Positions 44,675-55,312 are shown, counted from the stretch's first letter. The stretch is 64,000 nt of DNA from Sepioteuthis lessoniana (GCA_963585895.1 CAUZXS010004382.1:1-64000); one strand, 5' to 3'. Numbers and translations: made by a program. The notes: a model not told the origin generated them from the letters alone.

Positions 44675-45235
44675 CTACCGAAGACGAGGGCGACCAGAAG
44701 GCTGCCTTTTCAATAGCTATTACACCGAGGTGTAGAGGAGGGCGCTACTCCATTCCCTGGACTGCTCCGCTTTACCCTTGATCATCATCATCATCATGTC
44801 GTGCCGCTAGCACAGGTATCCCTGACACTCTCTCGCCACTTTTCTCTATCGTTTATCGCCTCTGGCAGGTCTTCAGGGCTACAGCCCGTATCCTCACATA
44901 GCTGCTGTATGTATGTTCTAGCTGGTCGTCCTGCTTTTTCTCGGCCATATGTGGGGGTCCATAGGAGTACATCACTTATGAGCTCGTCCCTGCTTCTCCA
45001 GCAGGTTTGAATTCATGGTTTTTCTTCTTCTCGACTGGTCGCCATACCAAGGTTAAAGAATCCAGTTTGCCCTATTGTTTACCCATAGCAAAAAGGAAAA
45101 TAGTTGGATTCATGCCTTTCCCACAAGTATTAGCGCTATGTGGAATGCAAACAATCTTGTCCAGTATTTGAACTCGAGTCAGTGATTCCATTTCCTAAGT
45201 CGGTAACCCTTACAGCACGAGCATTTCCATTGAGT
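44675..45235 (-). repeat. Mosaic: SINE-B / RTE / SINE-A
   Basis: 44675-44782 is the SINE-B 3' part (GGCTACCGAAGACGAGG, TTTACCCTTGATC). 44781-45002 is an RTE 3' end beginning (ATC)n and reading DVLLW-type sequence in reverse. 45003-45235 is a SINE-A lacking its tail, with head at GTAACCCTTACAGCACG. All three read on the minus strand and abut without spacer. Confidence 0.8.
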
Positions 45236-45289
45236 TAACTCTATCTCTACCTTATCGTAATTTATTTATATATATATATATATATATAA

Positions 45290-45570
45290 TGGTTGCCACA
45301 AGCGTAATGCAAGGCTCTTCAAAAGAATTGAGCTCTCGGTAGCCGTTAAGCGGATATATGTAAACAAAAACAAATGTGATATATTAGCGTTTAAATTTCC
45401 TTCGCTTGCGCTGAGTGGCTGAGTGGTAGAATCTTGGATTGGCGTCTCGATCCTTACCTTATAATTCTGTGTTAAGCAAGGTGGAATCAAGTACCATTTT
45501 TTGCGTCTTTGGTATGACACGACCTGGGATTGAACCCCGGTCCCCCAGACCATTGGCGAACACTCATTAG
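45290..45570. repeat. SINE-C / SINE-B chimera
   Basis: 45300-45360 matches SINE-C (GCAAGGCTCTTCA, CTCGGTAGCCGTTAAGCGG). 45408-45441 is a plus-strand SINE-C head (GGCTGAGTGGTAGAATCTTG), directly joined to a minus-strand SINE-B part (45441-45565) with TTAAGCAAGGTGG and box B GGGATTGAACCCCGG. Confidence 0.75.
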
Positions 45571-45924
45571 TAAATGATCTTATGAATATATGTATATGTG
45601 TGTGTGTGTGTGTGTGTGTATAAAGATTAGAGAAAAAATGGATAAACTGAAAATAAAAAGAGGGAGGGATAATAAGAAAGACTGATAGAAGAGAAAGAAA
45701 GGGAAAGACAGAGATAAATGACAGAGTGGTGTCGGCATTTATTTTTGGAACTTTTTGGCCATAACTAAGCAAACAGCGGGGAGTTCCTCCTATGTTGAAC
45801 TTTAGGCAAACTCGTCATTCTGATGAAGTCTTTTTGAAACAAAGACGAAATATAATATATGTTTCGGTTTATCCACGTTTCCATTTTTTTTTCGTATTTT
45901 GTTGGGTTTACCTAATCAATGAAG
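45571..45924. other. Non-coding interval with (GT)n
   Basis: (GT)n at 45597-45619. The 168-codon minus-strand frame across 45266-45772 is a run through the microsatellite and SINE debris and is not a gene. Confidence 0.6.
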
Positions 45925-46125
45925 AGAGGTGTCCTCGTGGTGGACTGCGGAATCGTAGTAAGCGAGTTCGTACTCAACTCGCGCTATTACATTCACTTTC
46001 TGGCAAATACCCTCGGGAAAGGTATGAACCCCCTTATCATCCCAGCTATGGGTTAAATAGTACCATAGAACTACTGTTCTTCTAGGAGAATGGCTTTGGC
46101 ATTAAATAACCTAAAAATCAAACCT
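45925..46125 (+). repeat. SINE-D copy
   Basis: Head GGTGTCCTCGTGGTGGACTG, box-B-like GAGTTCGTACTCAACTC, ATACCCTCGGGAAAGGTATG, TTATCATCCCAGCTATGGG and the end GGCATTAAATAACC. Confidence 0.8.
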
Positions 46126-46198
46126 AATCAATGATTTCTCTCTCTCTATATATATATAAGATTTTATTCAATCCAGTAAATCCAGAGTAGGGAATAAT

Positions 46199-46488
46199 CA
46201 TATTTACCAACCCCTCCGCTCGGGCAGGATATGACACAAGGACAATTTTTAAGCGGAGTTTAACAGGTTTGAATTCAGAGTTTTCCTTCTCCTAGACTAG
46301 TTGCCTCACCAAGGCTGAAGAATCTAGTTTGCCCTACTATTTTACCCATAGCTGGAGGGAGAATAATTGGATTCATACCTTTCCCAAGGGTATTAGTGCT
46401 ATGTGAAATGCAATCAGTCTCGTCCAAGATTTGAACTCGTGTCGCCGTGTCCATTTCCTACGACGATAACCATTACACTACGGGCACC
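46199..46488 (-). repeat. SINE-A copy, complete and young
   Basis: All parts present and close to the family consensus. A direct repeat of 18 bp without mismatch, TCCAGAGTAGGGAATAAT, flanks it (46181-46198 and 46489-46506); the first bases may belong to the SINE head, leaving at least 15 bp as target duplication. Confidence 0.95.
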
Positions 46489-46524
46489 TCCAGAGTAGGG
46501 AATAATACCAATCAGGACCAATAG

Positions 46525-46529
46525 AATAT

Positions 46530-46565
<36 letters not shown>

Positions 46566-46566
46566 T
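46525..46566. repeat. (AT)n(GA)n microsatellite
   Basis: AT units followed by GA units. Confidence 0.9.
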
Positions 46567-46739
46567 TAAGATAGTGTAAATGCATATTCATGGAGCTTGC
46601 CAATAATCAGTTTGTCGTATATGCGTTCGTTTGGCCAACATATAGACGAGAAATTGACAGTACCTCGCACCATTGACACTGTTTATGTTAATCTTATTTA
46701 AATCGCTTCATTTATAAATTATATGTGTGAGCTGATGTG

Positions 46740-46862
46740 TAATTGAGAAAAGCTCAACAAACCGTCATTTTTTCTCTCCATTGTGTGATGGCTCTCTGAT
46801 GAATCTGGTCTCATTTATAAAGATGACAGCTGAAATGAACTTATAATAGCCAAATGACTTCA
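46740..46862 (-). repeat. Dispersed repeat F, copy 3
   Basis: Reverse complement has CATTTGGCTATTATAA and ATTTCAGCTGTCATC in common with the other copies, but is shorter. Confidence 0.5.
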
Positions 46863-47010
46863 TTTTTGATTTAATGGAAATTTGCACAGTTAGATCCTTT
46901 AATTTTCAAACATTGAGCTCTCCTAGATTTTGTTACAATCATCAAATAGAATCATTCCCAAATTCCCTTTTATTTGATATTCTTATACAATATATATATA
47001 TATATATATA

Positions 47011-47160
47011 TACTTTTTATTGACTTGAATTAATTTAGCGGGCTATTGCAATGAGAAATAATAATTATTTGAGTCTTCTTAATTTCAAAGTAAAACTTCA
47101 TCGTCTGAGGCTTTCTTAAATAAAGGAACACGATGTTGGATGTTCAAATTTTTTACTCAC
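47011..47160 (+). repeat. Dispersed repeat H, copy 1
   Basis: Shares TTGACTTGAATTAATTTAG, AAGTAAAACTTCATCGTC and AACACGATGTTGGATGTTC with 47936-48095 (same strand) and with 48131-48290 (opposite strand). Both sides abut (AT)n. Confidence 0.85.
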
Positions 47161-47164
47161 ATCT

Positions 47165-47300
47165 ATATATATATATATATTGTTATCCACAGACAGACTT
47201 CGGTGTGGCTAGAAACGCTAGATACTCAGAGGTGGGATCGAAACCCGCCTAACTTTACGATAGACCGATAACTTACCACTCACCTTTACGCCGATCTCCA
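47165..47300 (-). repeat. SINE-C head fragment
   Basis: GTTATCCACAGACAGACTTC, GTGTGGCTAGAAACGCTAG and GGGATCGAAACCCGCC are the minus-strand SINE-C head; box A sits at AGTGGTAAGTTATCGG in reverse. Confidence 0.7.
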
Positions 47301-47457
47301 TCAGCTTGGGAATTTAACACATTTAGTATTAACTTTCGTTTGTTTACATTTTACGGTATTGGATACCGGAGGGCTCAGTTTGTTAGGAGAGATTTGAATT
47401 ACTCGGGGGCAACCATTAATTCCTTTGCCAGCTTGCTCAACTCCGGGAGGGAAGCGA

Positions 47458-47458
<1 letters not shown>

Positions 47459-47505
<47 letters not shown>
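47459..47505. repeat. (AT)n microsatellite
   Basis: About 22 AT units. Confidence 0.95.
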
Positions 47506-47508
<3 letters not shown>

Positions 47509-47514
47509 TGATAG

Positions 47515-47864
47515 GTTGTCTGATTTAATGGCATATCAACTGTAGACGGTTATTCATTGCCAAAGCCTGTTCAAATATGATTTTTAAGTAAATAGTTTGA
47601 TAGTCACACTTGTAAAACAAGCCCGAGCTCATTTGTTTGCAAAGGATTAAATGGTTTCAAGCCTTACCCTCAAATGCTAATAATCAAATTCAATATTAAT
47701 GAAGAGTTCTATCTAACACATCCATGTAACACAAACAAGTACTACCGCAGCAGGATTAGAGCCTCTCGATCAGATTTTTAATGTCAATTCCAGAAAACCA
47801 GTTGTGTGTGTGTTCATGGTGTTCCTCTCGGCTGATATGCCGTCTACAGTCCCAGTCGAATGGG

Positions 47865-47870
<6 letters not shown>
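47515..47870 (-). repeat. Q element, diverged
   Basis: TTTAATGGCATATCAACTG start, TTAAATGGTTTCAAGCC body and CTACAGTCCCAGTCGAATGGG end. Confidence 0.7.

Positions 47871-47938
<68 letters not shown>
47870..47938. repeat. (AT)n microsatellite
   Basis: About 34 AT units, among the longest here. Confidence 0.95.
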
Positions 47939-47943
<5 letters not shown>

Positions 47944-48290
47944 TTATTTTATTGAATTGAATTAATTTAGAGGGCTATTTCAATGCGAAATGATAATTAT
48001 GTGAATGTAATTAATTTCGAAGTAAAACTTCATCGTCAGAGACGGTTTTTTTTCAATGAACACGATGTTGAATGTTCAATTTTTTAAAAATCTTTTTAAT
48101 TCCTTTTACTTTTTATTTTTCATTTAGGTGAGAGTAAAAAAATTTGAACATCCAACATCGTGTTCATTTATTAAAGAAAAGTCTCAGACAATGAAGTTTT
48201 ACTTTGAAATTAAGAAGACTCAAATAATTATTATTTCGCATTGCAATAGCCATCTGAATTAATTCAAGTCAATAAAAAATATATAAACAA
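47936..48290. repeat. Repeat H inverted pair (large hairpin)
   Basis: Arms of about 155 bp (47936-48095 plus strand, 48131-48290 minus strand) with a ~35-bp T-rich spacer. Shared words: AACACGATGTTG, GAAGTAAAACTTCATCGTC-type text, GAATTAATT. Arms differ at many positions, so pairing would be interrupted. Confidence 0.85.
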
Positions 48291-48837
48291 AATAATAGGC
48301 GGTATTTTCGAAGAGTTTGACTAGATCGTTTAAGTACTTTGCAAATAAACAAGCTATTGAAAAAAATTACTTGAACTTAACAGTTCTCATACATGCTCCA
48401 TTTACTAAGTTCCAATTCAACTATTTATAAATAAACGACACACAGACATTCTTCTCGTCGCGTTCAACACTAATTAGAAATTGAGTTAGTGTTGCTTCCT
48501 TCATTGTAGCAAACGAAATGAGAACTGAATTTACCATTTCAAATTATGAACTAGAAATAATTTTCTTTTCGCTGAATACGAGAATTGTTTGCTTCTCTTA
48601 CATAAACGCAAAGATACACGCACGCACAAAACTTTAGTCTTAAACATACGGGGATTTACACACGCATACACTAGTTGCTCATACCAATACATCTGTACAT
48701 GTATTTATAGACACACATACGCACACACACAAAAGTAAAGCATACACAATGTTAATTTCGTGTGATCTTTCACAAACAATCTTATATATAAAAAAAAACA
48801 ACCTCTGGCGTACATTTACAAACTGTGAAAACATTTG
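48291..48837. other. Non-coding interval
   Basis: No gene, RNA or repeat recognised. Confidence 0.5.
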
Positions 48838-49118
48838 AGCAGTTATGTTCTTCGTACTAGAAAATGACCCCGAAGACTCGAGTTCAAATCTAAGACGACG
48901 CTGTTTGCATTTCATTTCAAACTATTTTTCAGAAAGGTCTAATTCTTTCTTTTCTCGCTCCAGATTTGGATAAGTAATGGAATAGATTGGACTCTTTAGT
49001 CTTGGTATGGAAACCACTCTAAGAGAAGGAAAATTTTAAAATGTGCAACCATCAGTATATCGTTTAAAAAGTGACCTTGTGTCACATCCTGCTTAGGGCG
49101 AAATGTTTAGGTATATCC
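48838..49118 (+). repeat. SINE-A copy, diverged
   Basis: Box B GAGTTCAAATCTAAG, GTTTGCATTTCA, TGGAAACCACTCTAAGAGAAG and GTGACCTTGTGTCACATCCTG preserve the family order. Confidence 0.75.
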
Positions 49119-49900
49119 AGTTACAAATATCTGAATAAGCATGAATTTTTTTCTGTTTGTTTGTCTCCCTTTTTGTCACACACCAACTTAGACCCGCACT
49201 CGTCAATTTGTGCAATGAATAATAGACACTTATCTGGAAACACATACACGTGCGCATATGAAACCACGCATTTACAAACACATACACATTCATAAGAACA
49301 CTTTCATATAATGCTTCATTCCACCTTAAATAATTGTTTTATAAGACACAGAAAGTTTGGGGTACGTATTATACCCGATAACTATATGATGAATTTGTTT
49401 TCCAGCCACATACCTCACAATATTTTGGATGGAATGATCGAAATGAAATTGTATCTATATTTCAAACTGATGTGTCGTTGCAGAAAAATATCCACTGGAA
49501 CGCGTGTTTTTAAACAATTTTGTTTCTTCAAATATGAGCTTCTTTTTGCTCTGAACTTGTGTGAACATGTTCACATTTGCTCTAAATAATGTGTACATTT
49601 TGTGCTTTACCCCGTAAAAATTCTCATTTTCGTCCGAAGGAATCGATAAAATGTTGAAGAAATGCAAAATTTAAATTATATTTAACCGCAACAATTCAAA
49701 AAAGTCAGTGCCGATTATTAGCAAGACTTTTCTTTTTCAATTTCATAAACCAAAATCTAAGTGAGGGTACCATACATGAGTGCGTGTTGCATAAAAATAA
49801 ATGCGACAACCCCTTTGCAGTACCGATTCCTAAAAATCTAACAGCAAAATTAAATCTTTTGATTGCCATGATAAAACAACCATTTTGATGGTAATCATGG
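49119..49900. other. Non-coding interval
   Basis: No convincing gene. A 92-codon plus-strand frame at 49311-49589 has no known motif. A short Q tail (49905-49950) follows. Confidence 0.5.
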
Positions 49901-49954
49901 TGAGGTTTGTTAATGGCATATCAACACTTGTGGATAATTTATTGCTAAATCCTG

Positions 49955-49987
<33 letters not shown>

Positions 49988-49990
<3 letters not shown>

Positions 49991-50645
49991 GGTGGAACGA
50001 TAAAATTGTCGCCCATGAAAAGACGACATGATTCGATTTCCGTTAAATGAAAACCGGTTTTCTTTTTTTGTCGCAGACCATCAACTAGTTGGCCAGATGT
50101 GTACAAATCCCAAGAGCGATAGGAGCCTTCTATCATATCTAAAAGTGACACAATGTTCAACGAGCGAGATCGGAGATGCACCGCTGAACAACTCATGATC
50201 TCTACCGATCCAAGTTATGACAACAGGATCATTGCCAGCACCCTCAAAATGCAAATCCGGACGGTTCAACGCTTGAGGGCACAGCTCAACGCATCGGACG
50301 ACCCTTCGGATTGCTACGGTTATGGTCTTTTGTGTGGTTTCAAGTGAAAGCCACATCATGTCACCTCACATCTTCGAAGTCGGCTTGAAAGTCAACACCA
50401 AAGTGTACCTGGATGTGCTGAAGAGTATGGTGATCCTCTGTTGCAATCAGGTGGCCGGTGGCAGACCCTGGGTGTGTCAACAGGACTCGGCGCCAGCCCA
50501 CAAGTCCAAAGAGACCCATGCTTGGCTTCATAAGGAGTGCTACGACTTTGTACCCTTCTCTCACGCCTTCTCTAAGAGTATTTTGACATCAATTTTGGGT
50601 GAATGAGTGCTTCTGAGCGAACTTGTCAATAAATTTTAGGGTGGA
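49988..50645 (+). mobile_element. Internally deleted mariner (copy 2)
   Basis: A second Tc1/mariner family. Left end CAGGGTGGAACGATAAAATT follows a TA at 49986-49987. I cannot place the right end: expected inverted GGTGGAACG is not clearly present, though AGGGTGG appears at 50639. The internal coding region is deleted and frameshifted, and the C-terminal third is missing. Class from the translated transposase pieces. Confidence 0.75.
50153..50606 (+). pseudogene. Mariner transposase relic (copy 2)
   Basis: Frame 1 (50153-50317) gives an N-terminal helix-turn-helix part with CTAEQLMISTDPS, NRIIASTLKM and QRLRAQL. A shift near 50318 leads to MVFCVVSSESHIMSPHIFEV, NTKVYLDVLKSMV, PWVCQQDSAPAHKSKETHA (second catalytic Asp in QQDSAPAH) and YDFVPFSH. 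The region with the first Asp and the SPDLNP-type region with the third are absent. Inactive. Confidence 0.85.
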
Positions 50646-50719
50646 GTCGTCTCCTCTCTAAGTGGTGACGTCTCCTTTTGTTTAAAACGCATGAACTCTT
50701 TTTTTTATTGGTATTCATG

Positions 50720-50935
50720 TGGGGACGAATGCCTTCCCCTGCTTGCTCTCCGCTATGCAGTACGGATTCTGCTTGGGCTGGTGTATTTACGAGAAATGCA
50801 AGGCCATCTTCTCTGTGTCGTCTCTGTCTATCATAGTTTTTGATGAATATTCTCTCCTTCTTGCATTTTTGAATGTGAAATATATTTCTTTTATTAGATC
50901 AATGGAAGTCCGAAGTACGAAATTTTGACGGAGTA
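50720..50935 (+). repeat. Dispersed repeat J, copy 1
   Basis: Aligns with the reverse complement of 61840-62020. Translated copies share WCIYEKCKAI / WCICKKRKII and NVKYISFIRS / IVKYFPFIRS in corresponding positions. It may be a fragment of a coding transposon or chance retention in an old repeat. Confidence 0.5.
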
Positions 50936-51214
50936 TTAACAAATATGATGCTTATGTATTTCCTTGAAAGACTCTAGCGACAATGTCAAAGAAATCCGAG
51001 TCTCCATCAGGTGAATGAACCATTGCTTTCGTATTTTCGCAAAGAATCATATAATGGTAACATGTGTTTGATCCACCTCTCCTCCGTTTGGTTACCCGTA
51101 TTTCAGCGACGATCCGATGGATTATTAGAATCTGGGTGGTTAGGAATGCTTTATCCTAAGACTCTTCTCGATTTCGGGTTGGATAAGATTGATAAACAGA
51201 GCATCATAAAGCTA

Positions 51215-51475
51215 AGCAGATATAGTAGTTGGAATTAGCCCTTGTAGTTGTTAGTGATTTTAATGAGGGGAAGATTCAACCTTTCGTCCATTTCTTAGTA
51301 GATATAGCAGATAGAATTAATAGTTGTAGTTTTTAGTCTTTTCGGGGTTTCCTTTCTTTGCGGAAGGGGAAGACTCAACCTTTCGACCATTTCTTAGTAA
51401 ATGTAGCAGTTAGAATTAACACTTTTAGTTTTTAGTTTTTTCGCGGTCTCCTTTCTTTGAGGAACTTTTCGTCTT
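51215..51475 (+). repeat. ~100-bp tandem repeat, about 2.5 units
   Basis: Repeated order: TAG(T/C)AG(T/A)TGGAATTA, TTAGT, CTTTCTTTG, GGAAGATTCAACCTTTCG and CCATTTCTTAGTA, at about 51217, 51300 and 51400. Confidence 0.75.
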
Positions 51476-52480
51476 TTGAGTTTTGTTTATAGTCTGCGTT
51501 GCATAATCAGAGAAGTATGTTATCAAATATTTTTGTCTTCCAGATTCCACCGGGTATCTTGTTGAGGCCAGTAACTTTTCTGTTTTGAATTATTTTTCCA
51601 TACTGGGTCAAGTTATTCCTCCACAAACTGTCTTAGTTTGATGTCTAGTTGGCCATTAACATCTTTCTGGATAAGTTTGTCAGTAATTTCAGAAGGTTTT
51701 CTAAGCAGCTATTTAAAAAGTTCTGTCAACTCGTGAAATCTTTCTTCTTGGCTGTCAACTTTTATTTTTCTTTCTCACGCATTTACTGTCAGCCATGCAA
51801 TTTGTGATCGTCTAATCTTCCACTGATTTTCTAATTTTATCAATTTGGCCTCAAATGTATTCTTATTGTTCTTTTCGGTAAGTGGACTTTCTTAAGTTTC
51901 TGCGCATTGGCATTCGTTGGGTTCTTTTTTTTCTTTTTTTTTTTTTTTTAGTAAAGATGCATTTATTAAGTAAAATCCTTTCTTCCTTACTAAAAGTGAC
52001 TATCATGGGACACTGCATTTGGCTTTTGGTTTAGTTGGTATGCACTCTGCTAACATGTGAGCTGTAAAAAAGTTTTCATATTCTTCCTTTGGAGTATGTC
52101 TCAGATGTCTCCTGAAGATTATCATATCCTGTAGTTCTCTTTCTTATTTCTGCGTAAGCTATGGCATATCTTTGCCGAGACAATTCAGAGATCGGAATAT
52201 ACTCTTTCAGAAGAGGAGTATGCCTCACAATTGGAACGCTATTTATCCACTTTTTCTTTATGAATATATAATCTAGATGAGCTTTGGTGTTATTTAGGTG
52301 AACGTAGATTCATAGATTTCTCTTCCCTTTTTTAATGTAGTTTTTAGGCATGGAAGACTTATCGAGTGAAAATATACTTGATATTCGTCATTTCTTTTTG
52401 GCAAACTGTTTGAGCAAAATTTATTTTCATCTTTGTCGATTTGAGCATGCATGTCTCTCCCGATGATTTGAACACCCCCC

Positions 52481-52490
<10 letters not shown>
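51476..52490. other. Non-coding interval
   Basis: Pyrimidine-rich single-copy DNA with a poly-T tract near 51925-51950. No gene recognised. Confidence 0.5.

Positions 52491-52491
<1 letters not shown>

Positions 52492-52570
<79 letters not shown>
52492..52570. repeat. (AT)n(GT)n microsatellite
   Basis: About 21 AT units followed by interrupted GT units. Confidence 0.95.
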
Positions 52571-52572
<2 letters not shown>

Positions 52573-52589
52573 ATTTTTAACCGGTTAGA

Positions 52590-52975
52590 TTGTTGGGTAC
52601 TTCGTTTTTAAACAAGTTATTAGAGCTCATTTGTTTACTCGTAGTTACCAGATTAGTCGGCGTATAAGGTACAGATTTTTTCACAAAAATATCTTTTAAA
52701 ATTCTCCAGCGTCTTATATGTTATATATAGGTTTAAAATTCGCGATGAACGGCCGAAATTAGCTACCTGGCAACTCCTGTTGGTTTAGACTTAAGAGTAA
52801 TTTTTATATACCTATTATCATTATTTACAAGACTGTTATATAGATTAAAAGTCTTATCCTTCATTGTATTATTTTCATCATGTTTGATATTAATACTTTG
52901 TTTTGTTTTGCTTTTATTCACCCTGCTGAAATTAGGGTGCGTCTTATACACACATGTGTGTTATATGACGTCAAA
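52590..52975 (-). repeat. Dispersed repeat G, copy 2
   Basis: Reverse complement of the 285-600 copy, and somewhat longer on both sides (GACGCACCCTAATTTCAGC at one end). Confidence 0.6.
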
Positions 52976-53129
52976 TATGATAATTGGCATCAATTGTTGC
53001 ATATACAAGTAATTCAATTTAATATAAATCCTTTGCATTTTAACTTTAGAAATTCTATTCATCAAGTATTCAAATGTAAAATAAATAATTTGTGCGCAGC
53101 TGTATAATTTCAAATATCTAACTATAATA

Positions 53130-53310
53130 ATCCTTTGAAAATGATTGAACAGTTCTATTTGACGCATAGATTAGATTATCCCAGGTATTAGGTGAGTGGA
53201 CCGAGCCGTAATGCTATTTAAGGGTTACTCCTTATTCTACTGAGCACTTGGACAAGATCCTCCGCATCAGATACAATTTCGTGTCATACACAGGACACTA
53301 AGCAGTTTGA
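53130..53310 (-). repeat. Q 5' part, diverged
   Basis: GTTCTATTTGACGCATAGA, ATTAGGTGAGTGGACC and TCATACACAGGACACTAAGC keep the Q order; the last 5' bases are lost. Confidence 0.6.
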
Positions 53311-53744
53311 GATAGGTTATGCTTTGAATAAAATGGCACATTTTAAATGACTATTTTGCTTTATTTAGAGATACCTTTCCTATTTTCAGTGTCAATGGGT
53401 AATTGTTTGAGAGGAAAATTACCTGTCAAACATCAACCCATTTTTGTCTAAATTCTTCGAGAATGTCATAAGATCGTGATTATTAGGGAAAATGACAACA
53501 CCCCATGAATGTTTTCGCCTCGACGAATTTCTTGATTATTCTATATTCGAAAATTTTATAGATAGCGACAAAAAAAGATTCACTTCTAACGTATATAACG
53601 TGTGAGAGAAGAATAATGTCGAGCTTCTATTTTTGGCAAATAACAGTCTGCAAATCTAATATTTGAGATGTGTTAAAAATAAGTATTGAAGTTGATTCTG
53701 TTATATAAAAAACATATTTAAGATCCTAATGATTCTATCCATCT
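53311..53744. other. Non-coding interval
   Basis: No gene or repeat recognised. Confidence 0.5.
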
Positions 53745-54700
53745 GTCTCTATCGGTACTCATTCCTAGAAAGTAATTTAGACATTATCTACTGTCCACAG
53801 GGCTGTGTGGACTGTGGCGAGAGGGGGTCTATTGAAGAACGTCGTTTATAAATTTGTCTTTACTTTCTCCAGCAGTGCCCAGCAAGTCCTGTTCTTATTT
53901 CGATGGATTTTGAGATCGGCAGCAAGTGGCCCTATAACTGATTTTTTTTTCAAAGTTTCAGAGATGTAGCTTGATATTTGTTATTACTAAGAATATTCGG
54001 ACTATTGACCTTATCTTTATTGTTATATAAAAATTGCGATGTGGTACAAAACAACTGATATGATGGTGGAGATGGATACACTAGGTTTACAAGTTCTAAA
54101 AACTCACTCAGAATCTGTAGGACACATGGTGTAGTGAAAAAGGTCTTGGTTTGAAAGTACTTCTGAATGAAATCATCTAGAGGTTGCAGGTTCAATCTCA
54201 ACTACAGGTAGGGATAACAAAAGAATACTTTCTAATATAACTAAACACTTGTGCCCGGTCATGGTTAACGGGATTTGAATAGTCTACCCCTACACTTCAA
54301 ATAAAGGATTCTTTTCGAGATTCTGTGTGGACTCCTTAGCACGACAAGAAATACTCAGGACGTCTCGACCGAAGGACATATCGGCCGAAACGTTCTGAGT
54401 ATAACAATGAAAATGAGGTCAGTAGTCCGAATATTCTATGAAACAGCAACTGCTACTCTGTCGAGTGTTACTTGCAAGATTTGTTCAAAGTAGCACATAG
54501 CTTTCATCCGTACTTCCCATCTAATCTATTTCCAAACGTTTCATGCGGAGCAGCTATACAGCAGTATTGACATGGCTACAGCTTGGAATAAATGCCTTTT
54601 TATTTTATTAGAGAAATCAGATTACCAAATGATCTATAACCTGTCAACTGAATTCCTTGCCTTTTTATGTCCATATTGACTCTGATTTAGTAGATAAGAT
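53745..54700 (-). mobile_element. RTE-type LINE fragment split by an insertion
   Basis: 53800-53941 matches the RTE C-terminal region (TCTCCAGCAGTGCCCAGCAAG, GGCAGCAAGTGGCCCTATAAC) and 54440-54700 continues it upstream (CAGCAACTGCTACTCTGTC, GCAGTATTGACATGGCTACAG, TTTTATTTTATTAGAGAAATC), compared with the uninterrupted copy at 8400-8700. The break at 53942-54440 is filled by a TIR element. Old and decayed. Confidence 0.7.
53990..54437 (+). mobile_element. 448-bp element with terminal inverted repeats
   Basis: The ends AGAATATTCGGACTA (53990-54004) and TAGTCCGAATATTCT (54423-54437) are exact inverted repeats; pairing extends inward about ten more bases with two mismatches. The interior has a tRNA-like segment (ACATGGTGTAGTG, GCAGGTTCAATCTCAAC) and, near the right end, nested hairpins (CTCAGGACGT with ACGTTCTGAG; CGACCGA with TCGGCCG). 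Target duplication not identified. A non-autonomous DNA element is the likeliest reading. Confidence 0.65.
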
Positions 54701-55253
54701 ATTACTACCGCTGTACGTGATTTGAGGCTTAACATTTAATGTGGAGATATCACCAGTTTCTTTAAAACACGTGAACTGGTATTTATAATTATATGAAATC
54801 CCTGCACTTTTTTGTTGATGAAAGTGACATTGGTTTTGAGTTGTTTTGACTACCAGCAGCCGGGTTGTGTATACTTTTCGTGAATCAGAACTTATCGTCC
54901 TTGTCATTGACTTTAAAATGTCAAATTAAGATCTTTTAAACGCATAGACAGAAAACTGATTGCTGTCAAGCACCGTTGACTCAAAGTCTACGCTACCCTG
55001 ACTTGGTTATGAGTTCTCTATCAAAGACAATGAACATTCTCTGTAAATACATAGAGTAAACTACATTATCAATATAAATATATGTATTTATATATCTATA
55101 TCTATATCTATATTTTTATATAAGTATATGGGTTTGTTTATCACAGAATAATAATAGAGCTAATCACGAAAATTTAGATTTAGCGTTTTTTTTTTCAAAA
55201 ATTGGACTAATCAACCCCTACCCACCAAAAAATATTCTATGTATTGCTTCCGC

Positions 55254-55257
<4 letters not shown>
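54701..55257. other. Non-coding interval
   Basis: Possibly further decayed RTE sequence to about 54850; otherwise nothing recognised. Confidence 0.4.

Positions 55258-55308
<51 letters not shown>
55258..55308. repeat. (AT)n microsatellite
   Basis: About 25 AT units; another (AT)n lies at 55417-55442. Confidence 0.95.

Positions 55309-55312
<4 letters not shown>

Noticed and set aside
45266-45772. 168-codon open frame on the minus strand
   Set aside because: It runs through (AT)n, SINE-C/SINE-B debris and (GT)n; its length comes from microsatellite lack of stops.
50153-50347. Intact small helix-turn-helix protein gene
   Set aside because: It is the N-terminal part of the deleted mariner transposase, ending at the frameshift.
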